NCBI GenBank assembly: GCA_944392185.1
Contig: CALXVW010000030.1
Span: 1 to 22,798, forward strand
Length of the DNA stretch: 22,798 bases
Direction: 5' to 3'
DNA from: an uncultured Alphaproteobacteria bacterium
GTDB lineage: Bacteria; Pseudomonadota; Alphaproteobacteria; RF32; CAG-239
The translations under genes and the position numbers were made by a program. The notes beneath the pieces were generated by a model. The model did no database searches. It was not told the DNA's origin and was given only the letters and a program-made list of their open reading frames with translations. This document shows, in pieces, positions 15,838 through 22,386 of the stretch (within the stretch, counting starts at the first letter, position 1; each line of letters starts with the position of its first letter).

Positions 15838-18189
15838 TTATTTTTTCAACGCGAACGGATTTTGAGAGATTTGATTTTGTTTTTCTTCAAAAGCGTTTTC
15901 ACTCATCCACCAACTGGCTTCGCAAACATCCTTAAGTGCTTGAGGATTATCTCCGATTTTACGCCATTTCAAGGAAATATCATTAAGCATAACCTCTGCA
16001 AAATCCTGATTTTGCGGCATCTTACTTTTAGCCTCATCATAAACGACATTCATATATTGATTAAGCTCGACTTCATCATCAATTCCCATATCCACATCAT
16101 ACAAGACTTCTTCAATTCTGGGAACTTTAATATCCTGAACATTTCGCCTGCGAACAAATTTAGCATCTAAGAAATATTTTGCCTCCAACATGGCTTTATT
16201 TTTAAATTTTTCATCTCGCAAAAAATGGACATGACTGGTCAATATCGGCCAATGATAATAACCTTCAGCCAATAAGAGCTGGTATCCTCTGGTTTCCACC
16301 TTATTTTTTACCTTCAATTCGTTTGCCAATCGATGAAAATAATTAGCATCGGTAAAGTGGGTTTTAGGACTGAATATTCTCCGCTTATCCAAAGGAATTT
16401 GCACAGATTTTGAGGCAAAGATGGCCAACTTATCGAGCTGTCTGCTCATTTTGGAACTATTATCGGCCATAACAATTTTATAGCTGGTGTTAGCAACCAT
16501 ATTTTCCAAAGTTTCTCGCCCATAAGTTCTCTCCATGGCATTAAGGCTATTACACAAGAGCAAAAAAGAAACTTTCATCATCGGTCCCTTAGCGATAACT
16601 TCTGCAAGTCCTCTTATTTTAAGCATCTGTCCGGCATCATCAAAAACCATCAGCATCGGCAAAGCCCCTTTAGCCTGAGCACCAAATACACTATAATTTA
16701 ACAACATCTCAACAAACATTCTGGCCACAAATTTTGATGTTTTAGTATTAGCTGCGGAATAAATGGTAACAGGCTCCCAGTTTTTTGTTTGCGTATTTTT
16801 AACCCCTCGCACCTCTCTCATTGGCAAATCATTTCCACAAGTTCGCTCTCGCAAGCCCTGATTTAGAAAAACTTTCAGAGGTTTTAAAACATAGGCAAAG
16901 ACCAATTGTCGTTGTTGTTTGGAAAGATATAAAAATTGTTGCAATCCTTTTACAATAGTTGCGCCATAACTAAATAACGACGCTTCCGCCAACAGCTGCT
17001 CCAGCCAATGGCGCCAGTCATCGCTGTCCCCCTCATCTTTGGCTGACAAATAATTTTTAAGGAGCCAGTCAGTAAGCATACCAAAACACAAATCTTTTCC
17101 CTGCCAAGAAGGGGGGATCCCCTCCCAGCTGCCGATAGGAAAATAATCGTCAACGGATATCTGCTTTTTTGTAATATTCCGAAGAGCCTTCAAAGAATAT
17201 TGTTTTGGCATAAGAGCATAATAACTGGCCAATACATCCCTATCTTCTTTAGTTAAGCGCCCATTATCAATAATTTTATTTAAGAAGTAATCATTAGCAA
17301 TTGCCTGAGAACATTTCATACTGAGAAATCCGATAAAGGCGGCCAAAGCTCCGGATGCCAACCAATCCCAATAATTATCCTTATCGACATGCCCCTCTGC
17401 CGATACCATATAAGAAGCTAAAAATCTGATATATCCGTCACGTTCAGGTCCGAAAGGAGGTAAATTTTCCGCCGCTAAAGGACTCCAACGTGGATAAATT
17501 TCTTTTTTATCAGGATTATCTTCCGCATCCCAATTAAAATAAAAAGTGGGCCCCAAAGTTGAACGATAGCCACTGGTATAGCGAGCTAAAGTAGACGTAT
17601 TGTCAACGACCACCACACTAATATTATCAGATCGCAGTATAGAAGGGATAGCCACAGTAGAAGTCTTGCCGCATCCTGTTTCCCCGAAACACAAAACAGA
17701 AGCCGGCTGGCACAGGCCCAAAATATGGTTTTGGAATCGTCCCAACACCAATAAAATACCTTTAAGCAGCCCCATTTTCTCGACATTATCCAATTTAGCA
17801 AAATGATGATTGAGTGTATACCACAAACTAAAAGAATAAGAACTGCGAGCAAAGACAAAAAACAAAGTTCCGAAAGACAAGATCGGAGCAATCAAAGGAA
17901 TACATAAAAAGGGATTCAATTGAAAAGTTCTAATCCCGAGGATAAAAGCATTCCACCATCCGGCATATACGGTAAAGAAATAAGTTGGCTGAGTTAAAAT
18001 TTTCAAAGCATTGTGTTCAAATAAATGAATACTGTCTTGGCTTGTTCCAAAAACAAAAAAATGTACCAATGTAAAAGAAAAAATGGACAATCCAACAAAG
18101 CACAAAAAAGCAAAAAACAAACCAACAGATAAGACAGTAAGAGCCCGACTTAAGCTTTTTTCTTCTTCTATGTTAAGATTTCTAGCCAT
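15838..18189 (-). CDS. Divergent VirD4/TraG-type coupling ATPase
   Basis: VirD4-type proteins are inner-membrane ATPases that feed DNA or protein into type IV secretion channels. The 783-residue product has about three membrane segments in the first 115 residues, Walker A GETGCGKTSTVAIPSIL (169-185), a VirD4-like TSGYRSTLGPTFYFN (205-219) followed by PRWSPLA, a helical region (about 290-450), and Walker B LMVFDDAGQ (513-521) followed by FLLLCNSLNAMERTYG, the usual post-Walker-B form. Odd points: Walker B reads DD where DE is normal, and the segment after Walker A has DNTSTL where DxKGE is usual. About 120 residues of acidic, helical C-terminal extension have no match I know. It starts 3 bases after the pentapeptide gene, so the pair is very probably cotranscribed. 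No relaxase or VirB-like gene is in the window. Confidence 0.72.
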   Translation of the reverse strand: MARNLNIEEEKSLSRALTVLSVGLFFAFLCFVGLSIFSFTLVHFFVFGTSQDSIHLFEHNALKILTQPTYFFTVYAGWWNAFILGIRTFQLNPFLCIPLIAPILSFGTLFFVFARSSYSFSLWYTLNHHFAKLDNVEKMGLLKGILLVLGRFQNHILGLCQPASVLCFGETGCGKTSTVAIPSILRSDNISVVVVDNTSTLARYTSGYRSTLGPTFYFNWDAEDNPDKKEIYPRWSPLAAENLPPFGPERDGYIRFLASYMVSAEGHVDKDNYWDWLASGALAAFIGFLSMKCSQAIANDYFLNKIIDNGRLTKEDRDVLASYYALMPKQYSLKALRNITKKQISVDDYFPIGSWEGIPPSWQGKDLCFGMLTDWLLKNYLSAKDEGDSDDWRHWLEQLLAEASLFSYGATIVKGLQQFLYLSKQQRQLVFAYVLKPLKVFLNQGLRERTCGNDLPMREVRGVKNTQTKNWEPVTIYSAANTKTSKFVARMFVEMLLNYSVFGAQAKGALPMLMVFDDAGQMLKIRGLAEVIAKGPMMKVSFLLLCNSLNAMERTYGRETLENMVANTSYKIVMADNSSKMSRQLDKLAIFASKSVQIPLDKRRIFSPKTHFTDANYFHRLANELKVKNKVETRGYQLLLAEGYYHWPILTSHVHFLRDEKFKNKAMLEAKYFLDAKFVRRRNVQDIKVPRIEEVLYDVDMGIDDEVELNQYMNVVYDEAKSKMPQNQDFAEVMLNDISLKWRKIGDNPQALKDVCEASWWMSENAFEEKQNQISQNPFALKK

Positions 18190-18192
18190 TAT

Positions 18193-19338
18193 TTAACGGC
18201 CATCCCGACCACGATTAATAAACTTCTCACTGATTTCTCTTTTTTGAGATTCTTTCTTTTGAGGCTCTTTTACAATCTCTTGCTGAATTTCTTTTTTCAT
18301 AGCCTGTCTGGCTTCTAGCTCTTTACGTTTACGCTCCTCTATAACTTTTCGTAATTCTTCATTATGAGATTTCACCTGCAATTCACGCTCAGACTTAATA
18401 TTTTTAAGAGCATCTTCATCTTTCACCTGAGGTTTTTCGGCTCCATGACGAAAAACTTTTTTTCCAACTTTAAGAAGGCTCTCAATACTTATGCCCTTAT
18501 CATTAACAACATCCCACACACCAAATTCTTTTCCATCTCCCAAAAAGAGAGAGTTCATATCGATTCCATCAAAACCCTTTTGTTTTTTCTTCTTTGGAGC
18601 CAAAATTTTAGCCAATTCATCTTTACTTGGCACCCGCCCCAAGGCCTGAGCAATTTGTTGAGGTGTAATAATACATTCACTCAAATCAAGCTCCATAATA
18701 TTAACACCGGTAAAATCGCAACCGGTAAAATCTACGCCGCGGAGATTAAGTTTAGAGAGGTCAATCTTTTGCAAATTAAGCAAAGTAAGATTAAGTTTGG
18801 AAAGATTAAGTTTATGGGGATAATATTTAGCAATATATTCAATGAGTTCCTGGAGTTCTTCAATACCGAGAGCATCGATTTCAATATCCAAAAGGATAAC
18901 ATCTTCAAGGTCAGCCTCAGAAAGCTTAACACCATTAAGCTTAGCACCGGTAAAATTAGTCCGATGCAAAACTGCACCGGACAATATCGCGCCACTTAAA
19001 TCCGCGCCTGAGAGATTAGCATCGGTAAGATTAGCCCCCGAAAAGTCTACCCCTCGCAAATCTGCCCCGGAAAAATCGACCCCTGTTAAATTTGCAACAG
19101 AAAAACTGGCATTTTGCAAATTTTCATTAGCAAATTTACCATTTTCAAGATTTTTGCCGACAAAATCAATACTATTGAGAAAGTTGGTCCGCCCGACAAC
19201 ATCGTCACTGCTCTGCGACACCGCATGCCAAGAACTTCCTGAGGTTTCACCTCTCATTTTTTCATATGAGCGTTGGTTTTCCTCTATTTTAGAGCGGATT
19301 TCCGCAATCTTTGAATTTTTAATCTCATCACCCGCCAT
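18193..19338 (-). CDS. Pentapeptide-repeat protein with coiled charged tail
   Basis: Pentapeptide repeats (A(D/N)LXX) fold into a right-handed square beta-helix. In this 381-residue protein one tract runs from about residue 51 to 152 (ANLTGVDFSGADLRG and so on). It is interrupted by a helical insert (about 153-176, DALGIEELQELIEYIAKYY), and a second tract follows (177-221, LNLSKLNLTLLNL, then GVDFTGCDFTGV). After it come ITPQQIAQAL and a Lys-rich stretch (249-254), then an unrecognised region containing GKEFGVWDVV. A long Glu/Lys/Arg helix or coiled coil (about 305-371) ends the protein. No signal peptide is seen, so it should be cytoplasmic. Some pentapeptide proteins mimic DNA and bind gyrase; nothing here shows that role. 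Being coupled to the VirD4-like gene, it could serve as adaptor or substrate, which is inference. Confidence 0.88.
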   Translation of the reverse strand: MAGDEIKNSKIAEIRSKIEENQRSYEKMRGETSGSSWHAVSQSSDDVVGRTNFLNSIDFVGKNLENGKFANENLQNASFSVANLTGVDFSGADLRGVDFSGANLTDANLSGADLSGAILSGAVLHRTNFTGAKLNGVKLSEADLEDVILLDIEIDALGIEELQELIEYIAKYYPHKLNLSKLNLTLLNLQKIDLSKLNLRGVDFTGCDFTGVNIMELDLSECIITPQQIAQALGRVPSKDELAKILAPKKKKQKGFDGIDMNSLFLGDGKEFGVWDVVNDKGISIESLLKVGKKVFRHGAEKPQVKDEDALKNIKSERELQVKSHNEELRKVIEERKRKELEARQAMKKEIQQEIVKEPQKKESQKREISEKFINRGRDGR

Positions 19339-19374
19339 ACAAACCGCCCATTCTTAGAAATTTAACTTTTTTAT

Positions 19375-19403
19375 ATCATAAAACAAAATCTGTTTTTTGA
19401 CAA
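19375..19403 (-). promoter_or_regulatory. Near-consensus sigma-70 promoter for the pentapeptide/coupling-ATPase unit
   Basis: On the minus strand TTGTCA (19403-19398) and TATGAT (19380-19375) are exactly 17 bases apart, each one base off consensus. The start site would be near 19368, giving a leader of about 30 bases before the ATG at 19338. It lies between the pentapeptide gene and the lipoprotein stop at 19413, so the two-gene unit can be expressed separately from the lipoprotein. Confidence 0.65.
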
Positions 19404-19412
19404 ATGATTTAT

Positions 19413-21182
19413 CTACCTCAACAAACACTCATATCCGCCGGCACGAAGAGATAAGCAATCACGCATCAGTTTTTCACTGTTTCCGTTGACAATCAACCTA
19501 AACCACTGCCGCCCATCCACTTCAGCCAAAACAATGTCTGGTTTATAAGCCTTAAGCTCGGGAAATTTTGCGCTTAATTCCTGCCAATCGGCTCTGGCAT
19601 TGGCTTTGTCTTCATAAGCACCTAACTGCATCGTCTGATAATTTCCTGGTTTTATGGGCTCAGAAGATTTTTTAGCCCGCCGTGGTTTGGCATTTGCAGG
19701 AGAATTAACAACTTCTTCCAACCAATTTTCACCTTGTGCCCAGCCTTTTTCATTAATACTGACGGAAGATATTTTCATTTGCGCCTTGGTGGCAGAAAGC
19801 ATTTCCACCAAATCTTGATTAAACGCCTGTTTAAGACTCTGAGAAATATCTTTTATCGGTGCCTTTAACAAATTTTTGCTAAGCGGCGATAATCCGGCAT
19901 TAAAATATAATCCGCGCAAAGCGACGGCTCTTTCGGCCTTAATTTGCGCTTTCTTTTGCTCTAACTCAAGCATTGTAATTTTAGCATTCAAAAGAGCCAG
20001 CTTATCATCATTTGTCGGCCGGTGAATTTTTTGCAAACGTTTAATTTCTTTTTTCAAATCATTTTGCGTACGCTCGGCAACCTCATAATCGGCATTAGCC
20101 AGCTGCACTAATTGATAGCTGATCTCAACCTGAGTCAAAACAGCCGCCCCGAATTCATCAAAAGCCTTTTGCTGCCAAGAGGCCTTTTGAGAAGAATTTG
20201 CAGATACCGCTTTATATTCTGCAAGAGTACTTAAAAGATTATTGGCAATTTTGATGGCTTTATTATAAAGCTCCTGCTCATAGACTTGGTTTTCAACCTT
20301 CAAGCCGTTAATATCCAGACGGGAAACGAGCGGATATTTTTCAAGGATGTCATGGCGCACCTCGGAAAATCCGTAGGATTTGACTTTTTCCTTAGCCAAG
20401 GCAAACTCTTTGCGGTTGCGGACAGCCGCTTCTTGAAAGATTTCGATGGTGTAATCCTTGTCAAAATCTTCCAATTCATAAAAACTTCTACCCTCAAGCT
20501 CGGCTTTTTGCGGTTCATTTTTGGTAAGCTCGCCGTATTCGACCAACGTAAAAGACATATTTTTGCGAAGCTCTGCCATTTTCAAAAGCAAAACCTCTTG
20601 ATTTTTGCGATAATCATATTCGGCATTTGTCAAATTGCCGTTACGCTTCTCTTTGTTTTTAAGGTTCTCGACAATTTTATTTTCTTGCCTAGCCAGCCGA
20701 TCAAGCTCGCGGCTTTTCCTGGTAGCAAACCACGCATCTTGGTGCGAACGAATAGCGGCCAAAGCCAAATGTTTTGCCGAGCTTTCATAAAAATAATTAT
20801 CCACATACGCCCTTGAATCGCTCAAATTTGCCGTTGCATAAATAACGGCAAATTCCAACACTCTTGAGGCCCGATAGAGCAGATTTTCATCATTTATGTT
20901 GGCGTTGATAATGCCGTCGATAATTTCTTGAGATTTCAGATTGGGGTTGATGCCGTAGATTTTTTTATTAAGATTATGGCTGGCCACATCCACATTATAC
21001 TTAGCCGCCCTGGCCATAGAGGCATAAACATCTTGTTTACCCTTGGCCGGTTCAGGATTCGTGGCAAAGACAAGCTCTTCTGCCTCAATTTTGGCATCGG
21101 TTCCGCTGTTATTAAAACTGCAGGAAGCAAGTAACAACAAGGCTGAAATCATTGAAAAGTGTAAGATACGAGCTTTTGACAT
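19413..21182 (-). CDS. Lipoprotein with TolC-like helical region and C-terminal SPOR domain
   Basis: The 589-residue product starts with a lipoprotein signal ending LLLLASC, with the lipidated Cys at residue 21 followed by Ser, which favours outer-membrane sorting. Two long helical halves follow (roughly 30-190 and 240-450) with the ARAAKYNVDVA and EAAVRNRKEFALAKEKV beginnings expected of TolC/OEP-type outer-membrane channels. The last 75 residues (YQTMQLGAYEDKANARADW ... WFRLIVNG) look like a SPOR domain, which binds glycan strands stripped of peptides. Beta-barrel strands typical of TolC are not obvious. I chose ATG 21182 because TTTGGGA precedes it at good spacing; an upstream TTG at 21206 has none. 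No pump or adaptor genes adjoin it, so a drug or protein export role is not shown. A wall-binding structural lipoprotein is the alternative. Confidence 0.72.
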   Translation of the reverse strand: MSKARILHFSMISALLLLASCSFNNSGTDAKIEAEELVFATNPEPAKGKQDVYASMARAAKYNVDVASHNLNKKIYGINPNLKSQEIIDGIINANINDENLLYRASRVLEFAVIYATANLSDSRAYVDNYFYESSAKHLALAAIRSHQDAWFATRKSRELDRLARQENKIVENLKNKEKRNGNLTNAEYDYRKNQEVLLLKMAELRKNMSFTLVEYGELTKNEPQKAELEGRSFYELEDFDKDYTIEIFQEAAVRNRKEFALAKEKVKSYGFSEVRHDILEKYPLVSRLDINGLKVENQVYEQELYNKAIKIANNLLSTLAEYKAVSANSSQKASWQQKAFDEFGAAVLTQVEISYQLVQLANADYEVAERTQNDLKKEIKRLQKIHRPTNDDKLALLNAKITMLELEQKKAQIKAERAVALRGLYFNAGLSPLSKNLLKAPIKDISQSLKQAFNQDLVEMLSATKAQMKISSVSINEKGWAQGENWLEEVVNSPANAKPRRAKKSSEPIKPGNYQTMQLGAYEDKANARADWQELSAKFPELKAYKPDIVLAEVDGRQWFRLIVNGNSEKLMRDCLSLRAGGYECLLR

Positions 21183-21198
21183 CGGCAACATTCCCAAA

Positions 21199-21216
21199 TG
21201 TAACAAACTGTAACAA
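21199..21216. repeat. Tandem TGTAACAA direct repeat, 10-base period
   Basis: TGTAACAA occurs at 21199-21206 and 21209-21216, two copies with a period of 10 bases, about one helical turn. It lies just upstream of the lipoprotein start and about 80 bases upstream of the divergent oxidoreductase. Such spacing is typical of response-regulator (OmpR/PhoB-type) sites. The repeat is seen; regulator binding is inference. Confidence 0.45.
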
Positions 21217-21228
21217 GAATTTAAAAGC

Positions 21229-21257
21229 TTTTTACCAAAAATATTGGTATATGTAAA
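21229..21257 (-). promoter_or_regulatory. Candidate promoter for the TolC-SPOR lipoprotein gene
   Basis: On the minus strand TTTACA (21257-21252) and TAAAAA (21234-21229) are separated by 17 bases. The start site would be near 21222, about 40 bases before ATG 21182, placing the TGTAACAA repeats just downstream of it. It overlaps almost exactly with the plus-strand promoter candidate at 21231-21259. Confidence 0.4.
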
Positions 21258-21259
21258 CT
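21231..21259 (+). promoter_or_regulatory. Candidate promoter for the Gfo/Idh oxidoreductase gene, with internal palindrome
   Basis: TTTACC (21231-21236) and TAAACT (21254-21259) are 17 bases apart, and the ATG follows at 21298. Centred in the spacer is the palindrome TACCAA-N5-TTGGTA (21233-21249). It could serve as an operator for both this promoter and the overlapping minus-strand one. The AT-rich context raises the risk of chance matches. Confidence 0.4.
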
Positions 21260-21297
21260 AAAATAAAAATGTGTGAACTTTTTTAGGGGTAAAATTT

Positions 21298-22314
21298 ATG
21301 TCAAATATTAAAGTTGCAGTCATCGGCGCCGGCATGATGGGCAAAAACCACCTCAAGACCTACAAGGCCTTGAATGGTGTTGACTTGATTGGTGTTTACG
21401 ATATTTTTCCTGATGCCTGCAAAGCTGCTGCCGAAACTTTCGGAATCAAAGCATTTTCTTCCTTGGAAGAAGTTGCCGCAGAGGTTGATGCCGTAAGCGT
21501 TGTTACCACCTCTGTTACCCACGCTGAGGTTGGCGAGTTTTTCTTAAACAAAGGTATTCACTGCTTAATGGAGAAACCCTTGGCCACCACGGAAGCTCAG
21601 TGCCAAAGATTGATTAATGCCGCCAAGAAGAATAATGTTACTTTGTTGGTTGGCCACATTGAGCAATTCAACCCCGCTGTTGAGCAAATGCACAAAATTT
21701 TGTCAGACACCTCAAAAATTTGCTCTTTGAGCGCACATCGTATGTCTGCCGCCAGCGGCCGTATTACCGACGTTGATGTTGCCATGGATTTGATGATTCA
21801 CGATGTTGAGGTTATCCAATCTTTGGTAAAATCACCTGTTGTCAACATTCAAGCCAGTGCGGTTAAAACCAAATCCAGCCCGCAAGGCAAAGACTATATC
21901 ACGGCTTTGCTGGAATTTGAAAACGGTGCCACCGCAGATATCACTGCCAGCCGCATCACTCAGGCTCGTGTCCGCACCTTGGCCGTTACCACGGATACCA
22001 ACTACATTGATATGGATTTCATCAACCAGAGCATCAATGTTCACACTCAAGGCCGTATGCCCTATGTTAAGCAAGACGAGATCCCGGATTGGATGCATTA
22101 TGGCTTAAAAGGCAGTGTTGAGCAATTGTTTATTCCCACCAACCAACCTCTGCAAGCCGAGCTCAACCACTTCTTGAACTGCGTCCGCGGAACCGAGACC
22201 CCGCGCATCAGCGGAGAAGCGGCTTTAGACGCTTTGAAGGTTATTTGGAGCATTGAGGAGAAACTGGGTTTTTTCGCCCAAGACAATAAACAGTTAAGCA
22301 TTGCGGCTGAGTAA
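21298..22314 (+). CDS. Gfo/Idh/MocA-family NAD(P)-dependent oxidoreductase
   Basis: The family oxidises or reduces sugars, often as nucleotide sugars, with NAD(P). The 338-residue product has the N-terminal Rossmann motif VIGAGMMGKNH (8-18), the catalytic-region motif MEKPLA with Glu92-Lys93-Pro94, VGHIEQFNPAV (118-128), and DLMIHDVE with the His168-Asp169 pair typical of the active site. Length is normal. The wording of the VGH...FNPAV segment reminds me of UDP-GlcNAc 3-dehydrogenases (GnnA-like, used in lipid A with amide-linked chains), but no partner aminotransferase or lpx gene is in the window, so the substrate is open. AGGGG precedes the ATG. It is divergent from the lipoprotein gene and followed by a strong hairpin. 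Confidence 0.9.
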   Translation: MSNIKVAVIGAGMMGKNHLKTYKALNGVDLIGVYDIFPDACKAAAETFGIKAFSSLEEVAAEVDAVSVVTTSVTHAEVGEFFLNKGIHCLMEKPLATTEAQCQRLINAAKKNNVTLLVGHIEQFNPAVEQMHKILSDTSKICSLSAHRMSAASGRITDVDVAMDLMIHDVEVIQSLVKSPVVNIQASAVKTKSSPQGKDYITALLEFENGATADITASRITQARVRTLAVTTDTNYIDMDFINQSINVHTQGRMPYVKQDEIPDWMHYGLKGSVEQLFIPTNQPLQAELNHFLNCVRGTETPRISGEAALDALKVIWSIEEKLGFFAQDNKQLSIAAE

Positions 22315-22337
22315 AACCTAACCCCAAACACACATGG

Positions 22338-22367
22338 CATATCCCCGGGTTTCCCGGGGATATGTTT
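22338..22367 (+). terminator. Strong GC-rich hairpin between the oxidoreductase and truA
   Basis: CATATCCCCGGG (22338-22349), a TTT loop, and CCCGGGGATATG (22353-22364) form a perfect 12-base-pair stem, followed by only TTT. It begins 24 bases after the oxidoreductase stop and ends 20 bases before the truA start. The short U-tract makes it a plausible but not ideal rho-independent terminator; partial termination or transcript protection is also possible. Confidence 0.6.
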
Positions 22368-22386
22368 ACCAAGAAAGAGAATTTAA

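Noticed and set aside
15838..18189. Identity with Dot/Icm DotL because both are about 783 residues long
   Set aside because: The sequences do not resemble each other beyond the general P-loop core; the equal length is a coincidence and the motifs fit VirD4/TraG better.
18700..19180. Apparent 15-base tandem DNA repeats
   Set aside because: They are the codon-level trace of the pentapeptide-repeat protein, not a separate DNA repeat or CRISPR array.
21183..21206. TTG start giving an 8-residue extension of the TolC-SPOR lipoprotein
   Set aside because: No ribosome-binding site precedes the TTG, and it would overlap the TGTAACAA repeat; ATG 21182 has TTTGGGA at good spacing and gives a normal lipoprotein signal.
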